Below, one piece after another: positions 31,301-52,080 of a stretch of 64,000 nt of DNA. Within the stretch, counting starts at the first letter, position 1. The number at the start of each line of letters is the position of its first letter. Source of the stretch: Euglena gracilis (taxonomy: Eukaryota > Euglenida > Euglenophyceae > Euglenales); contig CP154954.1 of assembly GCA_039621445.1 (NCBI GenBank), forward strand, positions 60,316,660 through 60,380,659, in the 5' to 3' direction. The notes beneath the pieces were generated by a model, which worked only from the letters and a program-made list of their open reading frames with translations, made no database searches and was not told the origin of the DNA. The position numbers and the translations under genes were made by a program.

Positions 31301-34300
31301 AGAGCAGGCTGGGAAAGTGTGGTTGCAACCTTGTAACATTCCCCCACCGTTTCCTGTTTTTTTTTTGCTTTCTCAAAATGCCCCCAAGCTCCGTTTTCAT
31401 CGCAAAGACCCCCCACCTCTAGCAGTCTACAGCCATCGACAGCCGTCCGCAGCCCAGAGCCATCCCAGGGCCAAACCTCAGGTGACCCTGGCCGCTCACC
31501 CACCGCTGCAGAGAATGAAAAGCGGCTCCAGCGTCCGCCTTAAACAAACAAACAGAAAAGTCACACTGTGTCCCTGCCGGGCGCTGGCCTGTGGGCATTC
31601 CAGCGGGAGCTGATCGGCCCGGCCTTCATGCAGGGCCTGATGGGGGACGGGCAGCCGTGGGGGCGCTACGACGACATGTTCGCTGGCTGGGCGTCGAAAG
31701 TGGTGGCCGACCACCTCCACCTGGCCAGGCTGCCTCCAGGCTGAACACCCCCTCCCCTCCGAGGACCCTGGTGGTGGTCTTGCCTGTACTGAAAGTGCCC
31801 CCCCCCCCAGGGGGTGACGAGGAGCAAGGGTGCCAGGAAATGAACCCACACCTTCAGTGGCATTTTTTTTTTCTTCATGGATTGAGAGAGATGGCTGGAA
31901 ACCCGCCAGCGTTGTTGTCAGCCCCTGTTAGGTTGTCATCTACTCCAGGGAGTTGTCACCCCCCCCCCCCAAATAATTTTGTCCTCAGTTAGTGGCCGGT
32001 CTCTTTTGGCCCCTACCTCCTGCAATGTCATTTTGGGCAAAACACAAAGTCATTGATGGACCGATTGACCAATCAGTGGTCCATCAATCAAGTGGTCAAA
32101 CTTTTGCTAAAAGCAATTCGTTGTGAAATGCCTTTTTATTTACAATTGAAACGAAGTTTGATGCTATTATTCATCGTACAACTGAACATCGTTGCATCTC
32201 GATCATTTTTGCACTTATCTGATTTTCCAAAAAGGATCGTTTTCCACGATTTTCCCCACAAAAGAGGGGCAAAGGTATTTGGATGGATTTTCTTTGGCCT
32301 TCCCCCCTGCAAAATTATTTGGACACACAAAGGTTTTTTGGGGGGGTCAGGGCATGTCCTGTTAGTCCCCGGATAGAAAACGGGCTCATGATCCACCATC
32401 TGGCAATCAAATCCCCCTGCCACTGTGCTGTCCAAATCGGCGCAGGACCATACATTCACTTCATGCCTGTGTGACCCCCCAGGTGGGTCAGTGGGTTTTT
32501 TGGGAGCAGGTGGGCGGGTTGGGGCCCCTGGACCCCCCCGGGGGGGGATGTGGTGCGCCATGGGCTAGTCTTTGGCCCGGCGGAAGGGTGGGTTTTGCAT
32601 GGGTCGACACCCGCGGGGGGTCGTGGTGGGTGGCTTTCAAGAAAAGTGGGTGGGTGGGTGGGTGTGGAACGGGAAAACAGTGCACCCCCCCCCCCGGTTG
32701 CCTGGGGTCACCAAGTAACTCTGTGGACCCTCCCTTCACTGTGCCGGCTGGTTTTATGATGTAAGCATTGCCCAGCGCGCACCTCCTCTTGTTTCCAACT
32801 TTATTTGGGAAGGGCATCGCTTCATTCAAAGGGAGGGCCATCTTTGGTCGACCTTTTTTTTGCACCCACCACTGGGAGCTGCAGACGACGCATTGTCGCT
32901 GCCCTGCACCCACAGTGTCATATTGTATGGCTGCAAGGTGCTCTGGAGAGGCAGGGGGGGAATTGAGGGCGACAATTTTTTTCCACAATTTCCGCATTTT
33001 GTCCCGCAATTTCCGCAATTATTTTTTTCCCCGCAATTTCCGCAATTTTTCTGCAATTTCCGCAATTTTTATGCAATTTCCGCAACTTTTCTGCAATTTC
33101 CGCAATCTTTACGCAATTTCCGCATTTTTTTCTGCAATTCCTGCATTTTCCCCGCAATTTCTGTAATTTTTCTGCAAATTCCGCAATTTTTACGCAATGT
33201 CTGCAATTCTTCCGCAATTTTCCCGCAATTTTTCCAAAGGCCTCCAATATCAATCCCCCCTGTGTGGACCTGGGGGGGGGGTCAGGCTGTGGCCAGGGGT
33301 CAAGTCCGGGGCTCCCTACGTCCGGCACAACAAGGCGTCCAACCCGTTCACCAACCTGCGGAAGGAGTACAAGGGGCTGTTCTGGCAGGAGCACGTGATT
33401 GACTTCTTTGGTGCTGGGATGGCTCAGGAGGGAGCTTATTTTTTTCTGTTTGTTTGTTTATTTATTTGCCATTCATTCATTCATTCATTCATTCATTCAT
33501 TCATTCATTCATTCATTCATTCATTCATTCATTCATTTATTTGTTCATTTGGAAAGAGAGGCCTTATTTTTGGTGTTGTTTTTATTTGGGGGGGTGTTGT
33601 GTTTAAGGTCGGCCCTGGCCAGTTGGACCTCTTCTGGTCGTCCTGGATCTGCCTCGCAAAGTGATTCCAGCGAAAGAAAAGTTTGGCAAGCAACACATTT
33701 CCAGGGTGTGGGCAAGAAAGGTGAGCATCGGCCTTTTCTTTCTTGGAAAAGAGAACAACGATGTCCAGTTTTAATCCGATGTCAGAAGCCGCCGGCCCCG
33801 TCGCAGAGCCCTCCCTGCCGGGCGACAACCTGACGCTCTCCGGCTGCGATTCCTCGCAGGCGTGCTACCGGCAGTTGGCCGCCCGCGTCCGTCGAGGCTT
33901 GACCCCTGCGGGCCACTGCTGCCCCCCAGCCCCGCCTTAATGAAAACCGAGGCCAAGCCTGGGTACAAATAATTGGTTCCATTTTTTAATTAATTAATTT
34001 GTTTAATTATTGATTTCGTTTAATTATTTATTTTTCATTGCATTATGAATTTTAGAAAAAAAATATTGCCTATTAATTTATTTTTTTTCTTATTGCCTTA
34101 AAAAATGAAATGAGAGGGGAGTTCAAATAGCCGGTCCAGAGAAAAAGATTCTTTGGAGCCAGTCCACCAGCAGTCCACTGCTTGCGGCAATTTCGTCGGT
34201 GAGATCGTTCAAAGCACAAAATAAAAACGATAGAAAAATAACAAAATTGATGAAGCACGGGGCCTCCCTTGCCGGCAGTGGCCCGGCCCGGCCTGCATCC

Positions 34301-34348
34301 ATACTTTGGCCGGCTCGCGACCGCCATGGAGCTGTGGGTGCAGGCGTG
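26518..34348 (+). CDS. Reversibly glycosylated polypeptide / UDP-arabinopyranose mutase family
   Basis: Members interconvert UDP-arabinopyranose and UDP-arabinofuranose or act in polysaccharide synthesis, usually on the cytosolic face of the Golgi. Core exons: 26518-26617, 26705-26753, 27815-27999, 28377-28480, 29053-29096, 30026-30162, 31597-31722, 33295-33421, 33824-33905, 34300-34348 (end uncertain). Seen in order: [41 protein letters not shown] (the DxD-type motif), [38 protein letters not shown] (holding the arginines that become glycosylated in plant RGPs), [50 protein letters not shown], and [17 protein letters not shown]. Core length, about 334 residues, is normal. All nine introns are nonconventional; the joins at 28480/29053 and 31722/33295 restore conserved VRGYP and HLHLGVKSG exactly. 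The C-terminus either ends by 34655 or continues into another exon (see 36234). Confidence 0.93.
26618..26704 (+). other. 87-bp RGP intron with 8-bp flanking duplication
   Basis: GATGGGGA is at the end of the upstream exon and again just before the downstream exon. Inside, ACAGGTTCACT near the 5' end is matched by AGTGAACCTAT near the 3' end. GT-AG readings fail because of phase or an in-frame TGA. The minimal structure is that of a small inserted inverted-repeat element. Confidence 0.85.
26754..27814 (+). other. RGP intron 2
   Basis: Starts GGTCAGGGCTGCC; near the 3' end GGCAGCTG pairs with it and the exon opens at AAC (27815), restoring the conserved LYN. GGTCAGGGC is duplicated at 26754 and 27793, so an alternative in-frame cut there would add seven residues. 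The inside is AT-rich unique sequence with no gene seen. Confidence 0.7.
28285..28345. repeat. (CA)n/(CG)n microsatellite
   Basis: CA runs with a central GCGCGCGC, inside the RGP intron before 28377. Confidence 0.96.
28481..29052 (+). other. RGP intron with 8-bp perfect terminal stem
   Basis: GCCCAGGGGAG at the start and CTCCCCTGCCGCC at the end: CAGGGGAG/CTCCCCTG pair fully, with CAG at +4 to +6 and CTG at -8 to -6. The join gives T+AC = Tyr in VRGYP, a position conserved throughout the family. This is the clearest single proof of the splice rule here. Confidence 0.93.
29150..29315. repeat. Family E element
   Basis: TTTTTTTAAAAAAGG start and CCCCCCGGTCTTTAAAAACCC end with C/G hairpin tracts between; the ends are roughly inverted. 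Copies at about 37530-37815 (GGTTTTTTTAGTC ... GGTCTTAAAAAAACCC) and fragments at 34435 and 38040. Confidence 0.55.
29495..29990. repeat. Family C element, copy 2
   Basis: Starts GGGGTTTTCTTAAGCCGGA; contains TAAAGTTCGGGCCAGCC, an AT-rich centre and CCAGCTGGCTGGACCCCC. Block order matches 39735-40110. In the intron before RGP exon 30026. Confidence 0.7.
31723..33294 (+). other. RGP intron with CGCAATTT array
   Basis: Starts GGCCAGGCTG and ends CAGGCTGTGGCC; the join yields HLHLGVKSG exactly as in the family. The stem itself is weak here, so the call rests on position and phase. A family I array occupies 32975-33255. Confidence 0.75.
32975..33255. repeat. Family I: CCGCAATTT tandem array, copy 1
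   Basis: About twenty imperfect units of CCGCAATTTTT (11-15 bp), ending AAGGCCTCCAATATCAAT before a C tract. The same array and the same GGCCTCC.ATATCAAT end occur at 35235-35350, and inverted edges occur at 34795. Confidence 0.9.
33465..33540. repeat. (CATT)n microsatellite
   Basis: Pure CATT tetranucleotide run inside an RGP intron. Confidence 0.97.
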
Positions 34349-34794
34349 GGTCAGGCACTTTGCTGTCGGCGCTGCAGCCCTGCTCCAACTCGAACTGGAG
34401 CCCAGCCTTTTGGTTCCGCGAGGGGCGGGCTCCTTTTTAAGACCACGGCGGGGGAGGGGGGTTCCACCCACCCACCCACCCACCCACCCAGCCTGGTGCG
34501 GGCCCCCAGGGGGGGAGAGGGGGGGCAGTACCCCCCCTAAAATCAGGACGTCTGAGGACATTTCCCAAAAAAGTTTTGGCGCTTTGCGCCGAAACCCATA
34601 CCCGGGGCTCTCAAGGCCCAACCCCGAAGGCAAGGGTTGGCATTTTGATTGGTGACGTGCATCTCCGCACACCCCATTTGACACCACTGTGGAAATAAAA
34701 AAGCTCGTTGATGGGGAGAGGGGGGCTGGAAAAAGGCTGCTGGCTGGAAGAAGGCTGCTGGCTGGAAAAGGCTGCTGGCTGGAAGCAGGGGGGG

Positions 34795-34935
34795 GAAATT
34801 GATATCCACAATTTTTCCGCAATTTCCGCAAGTTTCCGCAATTTCCGCAATTTTCCGCAATTTCCGCAATTTTCCGCAATTTTCCGCAATTTTTCCGCAA
34901 TTTCCGCAATTTTCCGCAATTTTTTTTTGCATTTT
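34795..34935. repeat. Family I array, copy 2
   Basis: GAAATTGATATCCACAATTTT followed by about ten CCGCAATTT units. The leading AATTGATATC is the inverse of the trailing edge of the other copies. Confidence 0.9.
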
Positions 34936-35234
34936 TTCCCGCAGAATCTTTTCCCCACCACCGAAGATGGAAGATGAATTCAGGCCATTCTTCAAATGGA
35001 TCAACAGGTGTGCTATTGTGTTTTGTTTCCCCCCCCCAGTTTACCAATTTTTCTCACAGGTGCACCACTGGTCACAGGGTTAGGGTTATCACAGGGTTGT
35101 GATTGGGTGCGTCCTACTTGTGCATAGAACTTCAAGCGTGTTGATTTGTGCTCGCCTGCATCGACGTGGGTGTTGCGGTGTTCTGAACCTCACAATTGAA
35201 AATTTTCTAAGTCCCCTCAAGCAGAAATGTGTAT

Positions 35235-35350
35235 ATTCCCGATATCAATTTTTCCGCAATTTTTCCGCAATTTCCGCAATTTTTCCGCAATTTCCGCAAT
35301 TTTTCCGCAATTTTTCCACAATTTTTCCGAAGGCCTCCGATATCAATTAT
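35235..35350. repeat. Family I array, copy 3
   Basis: Eight or so CCGCAATTT units between CCCGATATCAATTTTT and AAGGCCTCCGATATCAATTA. Confidence 0.9.
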
Positions 35351-35604
35351 CCCCCCCCCTGCTGGAAGAAGGCTGTCTGGACCCCCAGGGGTGGGGTCAA
35401 ACTTTCCTAAGCAACGCTAGACAGCCAGTGAGACCTCACAGTTCCTGTGGTAAACTTTTAACGTGCACCTGCCTCAAGAAGCAAACTCTTTGGACTGTTT
35501 TGATACGGTGTCTCATTCAATCAGTCATGGGGGAGGAAGTGCCAATAGTGAGGAACAGCTTTCCAGCTGCCTGAAGGGCAACTGGACAGTAACAGATTTT
35601 ACGC

Positions 35605-35905
35605 TTTCGGGGGTCAAAAATGGGCCAAAAATGGGCAAAAATGGGTCAAAATGGGCGAAAATGGGTTGGAAAAAAGCTGTCCAGGACACTTTTGGGGTCA
35701 AACATTCAATTTTTCGCGTAATTGGCAGTTTTTTTTTTGGACATTTTTGCAATTTTATTTTGGGGGGGGGGGCCCTGTTCGACCCCAGGTCGGCCTCAGC
35801 TTCAGCCCAGGACCCTATGGGGGGGATCAGCCAGCAGCCTTTTCCAGGCAGCCCAAATTTTCCGGCCTGTGAACTGGACCCCCCCCCCCACCCTCGGGGG
35901 ATCCT
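35605..35905. repeat. Family D element, copy 1
   Basis: AAAATGGGCCAAAAATGGGC, TTTTGGGGTCAAA, GGCCCTGTTCGACCCC and GGTCGGCCTCAG in order; repeated in shortened form at 36830-37020. Confidence 0.65.
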
Positions 35906-36233
35906 TGAGCAACGCCCTCCTGTCAGGTGGAGTTGTGGGATGAAAATAGGCCCGGGTGATAATGGGACCACCGTGGGCCTAAGCCCGCAATGAACACTTT
36001 CCAGAAGGGCCGACACTGTCTCCGAGAGTGGATGGGGGGCCCCCTAGCGGAGTGCCTCCCCGGACGAGGCACAGAAGGGGGCCCTCCCCCTCGCCCCCAG
36101 CCGCCGGTCGCGCCGCCGGGACCTGACCAGGGTCTCAGCGTCCGAGCGTTGGGTTTGAACAGGGGGAGGGGTGGGAGGGGGTCTGGACCACCCCCCTCCC
36201 CCCTCCTCCCCACTCGCCTAATCCCCTGGACCT

Positions 36234-36330
36234 GGCGGCCCTCACCGTCTGGCGGGAGACCAGGGCGCCGATCGCGGCGTGGGTGGAGTACTACCCCCGA
36301 GGGCCGGCTGGGGTCGGGCCCATCCCGCAA
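36234..36330 (+). other. Candidate exon: additional RGP C-terminal exon or start of the next gene
   Basis: High-GC3 frame reading AALTVWRETRAPIAAWVEYY. It starts five bases after a CCTG, in the phase left by RGP exon 10 cut at GGTCAGG (34349), and the join would keep the conserved AW. The complementary match is only CAGG/CCTG, so the link is weak. A second G/C-rich segment at about 36000-36070 (CLREWMGGPLAECLPGR) is also coding-like but unplaced. Confidence 0.3.
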
Positions 36331-36829
36331 CCGGGCGTTTTCTCTCCCAGGCTCGGCCTCAAACCAGGCCTGCAATTTTTTGCGCAAATGGACCCCCACT
36401 TCATAGGTTTGGTGTCATATGAACGTTCCATTCAGCAGACGCACATTTCGGTCAGTGTTCCGGATAGATTTTTCATATGCCATAAAGCCAAAGTGCCAAA
36501 TATAAAAAAAGCAGGAGAAACCTTGACGGAAAGTTGTATCATAAATGAGCACTGTTCTCCAAATGCAGCATATGCCATCCCCATGTGGGGTCAGCAACTT
36601 TGGTGTCAAAACTCGTGCTTGGGCATTTTTCCTTTGCCGGTGTGTGCATTTGCGTAAATCGACATTTTTCATTGAAAGTCCTGAACACCGAGACCGACTT
36701 CTGGGAGAATTAAAATAACCCGCGACACCTGTTCTATTTAATGGAGGTTTTGAACTGTTTATCCTAACGAGTTGCATGATATCGCGGGTGTCAAGCAGGT
36801 AGGTGCACACTAGAGAATTTACATGTTGG

Positions 36830-37020
36830 GGGGGCAAAAATGGGCCAAAGATGGGCAAGACTTCAAAATGGGAAAAAGCTGAGGGGATTTTGGGGTCAAA
36901 AATCACTTTGCGTAATGTCAGTTTTTTTGGCCTTCCTCCTTTTCGTTATTCTTGTTGGGCGGGCCCTGTTCCCCTGGTCGGCCTCAGGCTCGCGGTTCTG
37001 CCGCGTGGGGTTTCCCGGGG
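36830..37020. repeat. Family D element, copy 2
   Basis: Same block order as 35605-35905, shorter and more diverged. Confidence 0.6.
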
Positions 37021-37529
37021 CTTTATCTGAGTGAGCTGTTCCCATCCTGTAACTTCGTGTTTTCCTGAGTGGCCCTCCTGTCCTGGACCCCGTGTGTGGT
37101 TTGGTGCGGCTAAGTGCCCGCCATCTGCTCAGTGGATGTGTGGGTCACCCCTAGGCTTCTTGGACGAGGACGCTAGGGGCCTATTAAGCCCGTGTCGCTT
37201 GTGGTGGAATTACTGGTGGTGGGTGGATTGTTGGGGCGGCCCCTCCGACTGCATTGTTCCCTGTGAACGTGAGGGGGCGTGCAGTTCATTCATGTCATCC
37301 TGACGGGGCGCCGCGTGGGTGTTGTTGGGGTCAGGGTCATTTGTTTAGCTTTCCGAGCGTTCATCAGGGTTTGGGGATGGGACGTTCTCTCCCGGATGGC
37401 CTGATGGGGAGCACGGGGCTGGGGTGTATCAAATGATCCAGGAGAGATCAAGTTTGTCGTCCAATTTCATTTGTGCCACAATTTTGACTAACAATAATCA
37501 ACCTGATCCTGGGATATTGGCTCCAGGGT

Positions 37530-37815
37530 TTTTTTAGTCGTGGACCCCCGGGGGGGGGGGAGGGGGGTAGGGTGGGGGGGCCCGGCCGAGCCCCCCCCCC
37601 CGGGGGGGGGGGGCCCCCCGGAGGGGGGGGGTCCCCCGGAGGGGGGTGGTATATACTTTCGGCGCCACAGGCGCCGAAAAAATGCTATTTTTAGCACTTT
37701 TCCCCAATTTTGGCCATTTTTTGTGGGTCCCCCCCCCCCCCCCCCCCCGGGGGGCCCCCCCCACGGGTGGGTGGGTGGGGGGACCCCCCCTCCCCCCGGT
37801 CTTAAAAAAACCCCT
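37530..37815. repeat. Family E element with extreme G/C tracts
   Basis: Begins GGTTTTTTTAGTCGTGG and ends CCCGGTCTTAAAAAAACCCC. Between are G and C homopolymer tracts and a GGCGCCACAGGCGCC core. Flanking 37021-37530 and 37816-38818 show no exon I can support. Confidence 0.6.
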
Positions 37816-38818
37816 GATTGGCTCCCAGCGTCCAATGTGCGACGAAGAACGGTGGCTTTTAAATGTACTTTCAAATTACCTCCATGTACGGAGGACTCGT
37901 TTTCCTGAACAGCCCATGTGTGCAATTGCGCACTCCGACGATTGTGGATGAAGAACTTTTGTAACTATTGTGTGGTGAAGAAATTTCGATTCACTCCGTG
38001 CGTTCAAGTTTGAACGTCTTTTCTCCAAACCTGCACTTCCAGGCTCCTTTTTAAGACCCTGGGGGGATCCCCCCCCTCCCAGCCGAGGGGGACCGTCTGA
38101 AGGCACTTCCCAAAAAAATTGCTTCGTGGTGAAACTACCTCCGGGGTGTATGAAACCCATTACCCCCTGGCCGCCCCCGGGTTAAAAAAAAAGAAGAAGC
38201 ATACACACTGCCGATCGTTTTTTGGCCATTGGTTTAAGTTGCGAGGGAGGAATTGATGATGTGGCAATGGACAACAGAAATTCTTTTGAAGCCTTCAAGC
38301 ATTGATCGGACCCATATTGCCACAGGTTGTTACTCCCTGGGCCTGGGGGGGGGTCTTGTGGGGGGAAGGGCGAGCCTTCGTCAGTGTGGCACCACCTCGC
38401 CGGGCACCTTTGGCGCCTCGCTCGGTTCCCCCATTGGTATTAACTCCGCTTGGGGGGCTATTTGGATTCGCTGGCAAAACCCCCAAGTAATAAGTCATCT
38501 ATGACAATTTTTGAAAAGGTTTGGCCGTGGTAGAGGGAGCAGCTCTGGGCGAGGTATTCCCCAGTTGGGCTGGTTCAGGCAGCAGCACAACACCAGAACC
38601 TGCATGGCGGTGCTCATGGGGCACCCATTCTCCCTCCACCTCAACCAAACCTTTGTCCGACAGTCTTCCACCATGCGGTAACTCACTGGGTGCATCATAA
38701 GAAAATATCTGGTTACTATGTGAGGTGGTGGATGTGGGAGGTGGCGGCGCGGCTGGCTGCGGTCAGATGAGGTCGTTGGGTTGATGGGGTGGGTGGATGG
38801 GTGCCGACCAAGCATGTA

Positions 38819-39111
38819 CCACCCCTATGTCCAACGACCCCCTATGTCGACCCCCCCCCCGTCACAGTGAAAAAATTTTGTGCTCAAAATCAGCCAAAAA
38901 TTGACCAAATGCCATTTTGTTACTTTTGGGGAAAAAAACCTTGTCAAAATTGTCCAATATTTTCGGCGCAACTTGCCAGCAGCAAGAATTTGACCTTTTG
39001 GGGGGGGGGGGTGGCGACCCGGGTGCCCACCAATTTTTTGACCCCTTGTCCAACGACTACCCCCTCTGGTCGGAGGACAGAGGTTACCAGTCGTTGGACA
39101 TAGGGGGGGGG
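38819..39111. mobile_element. MITE family B, copy 3 (shorter)
   Basis: 293 bp, from CCACCCCTATGTCCAACGACC to GTCGTTGGACATAG plus G tract, flanked by TA on both sides (38817-38818, 39112-39113). The interior shows the same TTTTCGGCGC and GGACAGAGGTTACCAG motifs with internal deletions. Confidence 0.85.
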
Positions 39112-39734
39112 TATGACATCCAGAGCCGTCCACAGGCGCCCACTGAACTATTTCGACCACAGGAGGTTCCATCCACAGTTGTCCACACGTCCATGTCCGT
39201 CCACAAAATTTGAAGGGGGTGCTGGGTTTAGTGCCAAGTGACCTGTGATTTGCTCGTGGCAAGTGGCCAGTGGGACCATTCATTGCTCCGTGAATGCAGG
39301 GCATCTTATCTGCAGATACAACGCTGGCATATTTGTTATCTCTCATTTCAGAGCCTTTCCTTCGGTATTGTCTCCTGTCAAAGTCACATTCTTGTGCTCA
39401 GACCCTTGATGAATGGGCCTGGGCTCTCAACGAACAATGAGAAGAAGTACTGCACATTTTGTGCCACCAATGTGTGCAAACCCCAAGACGATCAAATATC
39501 TCAAATGATGTGCTATGTTCATCACAAAGACGGCTGTGGACAGCTGTGGCCGTCCACAGGTGGTCACAATCGTCCAGGCGTCCCCCTGGACCTGCAGCCA
39601 AAATTGAGGGAGCTACTATTTGGCAATTGCAGAAAAATTGTGCAACAATTGCTTGGAGTTTAAGAAATAGGTCAGAAATGACGAAAAATAGGTTTTTTGC
39701 CCATCGCCCCTTTCTGAACTGGATGGGTGGGTCC

Positions 39735-40110
39735 GACCAGGTTTTTCTAAGCTGGAGGAGACCCTACAGCTTTGTGCCGTGGGGTCCCTGAAGTAAAGTT
39801 TGGGCCAACCTGCCAATGCCAGGCTGGATCGAAAGAATTTTTGGAGCCTTTTTTTGAAAAGGCATTAAAAATGGCCAAAAATGGCATTTTTGAGTGGGTT
39901 TTGGGTTTTCCAACTTTTCGCTAAAAAAGCCAACCTGGATCTGGAGCATTTTTTGGCCGGGTCCAGCTGCCAGCTGGCCAGGCCCCTCCCTGGACGCCCC
40001 ACCCCTAAGGGGAGCTGAAAAAAGCCAGCACCTTTTTTCAGCCAACTCCTTTTTCCATCCGGCCCGCAGGAACCCCCTCCCCCCGGGGTCCTTAAGAAAA
40101 CCCTTCGGGT
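39735..40110. repeat. Family C element, copy 3
   Basis: Starts GGTTTTTCTAAGCTGGAGG and ends CCGGGGTCCTTAAGAAAACC, which are approximately inverted. The interior has TAAAGTTTGGGCCAACC and GCCAGCTGGCCAGG as in copy 2. Confidence 0.7.
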
Positions 40111-40380
40111 GGAGGTGGGTCTTGAAAAGAAGCCACCTTTTGGCCGTCAAAAGCACACAAAAGAAAGGTGTCTTGTGATTATGTTGGACTTCTTTTTTTT
40201 TGTTGAGGGAAATGGAAAAGTTGAAAAAAAACTTAAATAAATAAAATCAAAATCAAAAAGGGGGATTCCGAAATGCTTCCCCTCATTTGGATCCCCCAGC
40301 CCTCCCCAGAAGGTGGGTGGGTGGGTGAGTGACCATGTCTTTCTTTGGTTCCCTGAGCGTTCTGGAGCCGGCCCTCCCAG

Positions 40381-49824
<9,444 letters not shown>

Positions 49825-49934
49825 TGCGAACAAGATGATTGCAAAGAAACTGACAACTGAGCAAATTCGCAAGATTTGTTTATTCACCCAATTTATTTTC
49901 AGGGTTGTCAGTACCCCAGTGTTTGACCATAACC

Positions 49935-50605
49935 CCCCCCCCCCAAATAGTATTGCACCCGCAGCTCTATTGGACGGCCGCCTCCAGCGGGGGGGGGGGT
50001 GCAGCACTATTTGGACCTGCAGCACTATTGGACTGGGTACCTCTTAGTCCTGGCCTATACCCACAGGCACCCTTTTTGTCTGCTCAATGTCCTTCTCTGA
50101 GGCTAGTGAGGTCGTGTGGTTCATCTTCGGACGACTTCTGTGAGTTGCTCGGGTGGGAATTTGCCCCCTTTCCCCTCTCTGCGGATTAAAAAAGGTGCCT
50201 GCAGTAGGCTGCACCAGCTTCTATGCATTTCAGATTGCTGTGATTTGGGGGGGTGCAGCACTATTGGACGCTCGCTTCATCCGGCTGGGGGTGCAGCACT
50301 ATTTGCAGCTCTATTGGCCCCGCAGCACTATCAGGGGGGGGGTTAGATGTTTTTTTTTGGCAGAATTCGCATAATCTCTTTTCCACAACAATCTTTTTAC
50401 CATCTTTCTCAGAATAAACAATGGGGGTGTAACCCCCCCCCCAAACAACCTGGCGGGGTGCGCACCCCTGCCAGGTTATTTGGGCCCCCTTTTCAGCGCC
50501 GTAAAGGAACTTTGCCTTGCCAAGTTACTGGAACCATCTTCCCCCCCCCCCCCCGCCAAGTTATTCGGCCACTGCAAGGAGCAAGGGCCCCGCCAGGTTA
50601 TTTGG
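49935..50605. repeat. Dispersed short-motif cluster
   Basis: Seven or more copies of GCAGC(A/T)CTATTGGA among C/G tracts, then four copies of a GCCAAGTTATT / CCAGGTTATTTGG motif. No reading frame is conserved. Confidence 0.6.
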
Positions 50606-51439
50606 GGGGGGGGTTATTATTTTGACGGTGTTCTGTCTTGCTCTTCAGCGCTGCAGAGCAGAAAAAATGAGCTTTAGTTTTGTCTTTCCAGCTCAGGGAG
50701 CCTAATTTGCATTTAATCCGTCAACTGCACAACTTTTCGACCTTTTATCTTCCTAAGGTTCGGGTTCATTTTTTCGAACTGCTGGTGACATGCCGGCCCC
50801 CGTGTGTGGATCGTCACCGTTTTTTACGAGGTTGAACCCCCGGGGAAATGCACAAATTTTGTTTTTAACTCTCTCCGAAAATGACGCCTAGTTTTGTTTT
50901 CCTGGGTTGACCCCGGGAAAGAAAAACTACCCAAACACACATCAAACCTTTGGTTCGCAGTTGAGTGGGCCTGCTTGGTAATGACAGATCCGCCACGTCG
51001 TTTGGTTTTGAAGCCTTGGAGCCTTGGAGGATCCGGAAGTCAGGTGTGCAATTTCAGCACAACAAACATATGAGGTAGAAAAGGTAGAACTCTGCAAACT
51101 GTGTTTGATGGAGGGGATGGAGGACACAGCAGGACTGCGAATGGAAGGACTTTCTGATTTAAAACCTCAGGGGGGCATACAGTACAATACCCTGGCAAGG
51201 TTCATTTGAACCTCGAAGATGTACAGCATGGGGTGAGATTTTTCAGTAAAAAAAGAGATTTCGAAAATATCTCGAGAAAATGGACACTATTTCTGAAAGC
51301 GTCTGGACCAAATGTGCCGCCGGAGGACTCTATCGCCCCCTGCACGCGGTTTTGGTTGCCGACACGCCTGGCCCGTGTTCCAGCGCGCTTTTGTGGCCCA
51401 AAACGGCAATTTTGGGGTCTTTTCAGGCCTTTTTTTTTA

Positions 51440-51640
51440 TATGCCAAAAACCCAATTTTTTCAAAATATCTCGAAAATGAAGCAAAACCAAAGGATATAT
51501 CCTCAGAATGCAAAAATGAAGTGCTTGGAATGCCCTCCTCAACCATGGTTTACTTTTCCCCCAACTCTCCGCCTGGCCCAAGTTACGGCCACTTTTCGGC
51601 CAATTTTGACTATTTTTGTACAGTTATCTTGACTTTACCA
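51440..51640. repeat. Family F element, opposite orientation
   Basis: AAATATCTCGAAAATGAAGC, GAAGTGCTTGGAATGCCCTC and CGGCCACTTTTCGGCCAATTT: the reverse complement of the 18650 copy's blocks. Confidence 0.65.
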
Positions 51641-51997
51641 TTTTCAGGCCATTTCGAGGATAAAAAATCGAAAATTTCATATTATCTCCAAAATGTTTGG
51701 GGAATTAAAGAAATCACTGCGGACCTAAAATAGAGCCCTGGAACCCTCTATCACCCCGTAAAGGTAGCAGGGGCCAGTTGGACGCCGGGCCCCAAATACA
51801 GCCCCAAATGCGTTTTGGCCGTTTTCGGGCCAATTTTTGGGGGGTCAAAAAAACGAAATCACAGATTAAGGATTATTTTAGGGTATCAACAGATGCGGGG
51901 TACCAATGGGGATATTTCTGTTACCCAATTTCCTTCTTCGGGAGTCGGTTCATACCGGAAACCTTGGTTCTCCTCTGAGGTGGCAACGAGAGGGGGG

Positions 51998-52080
51998 GTT
52001 TCCCAAGTAAGCTTCGCTCTCACCCACAAAGGAATAAGAGCTCAGCGACCCCCTCCCCCCCCCTTGCCACTCCCCACTTC
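51998..52080. repeat. Family G copy
   Basis: AAGTAAGCTTCGCTCTCACC, CAAAGGAATAAGAGCTCAGC and a C tract, nearly as at 14125-14170. Confidence 0.75.

Larger units (their letters stand above)
34349..36233. other. Region after RGP exon 10: repeats, no clear exon
   Basis: Holds a CCCA microsatellite (34466-34493), two CCGCAATTT arrays and a family D element. If RGP ends with exon 10 read-through, the stop is at 34653-34655. A 324-codon minus-strand open frame (35047-34073) crosses both the array and the RGP exon and is judged spurious. Confidence 0.55.

Noticed and set aside
34073-35047. Minus-strand open frame of 324 codons
   Set aside because: It runs antisense through an RGP exon and a CCGCAATTT array; its sequence is repetitive (NCGKLRKLRKNCG) and matches no family.
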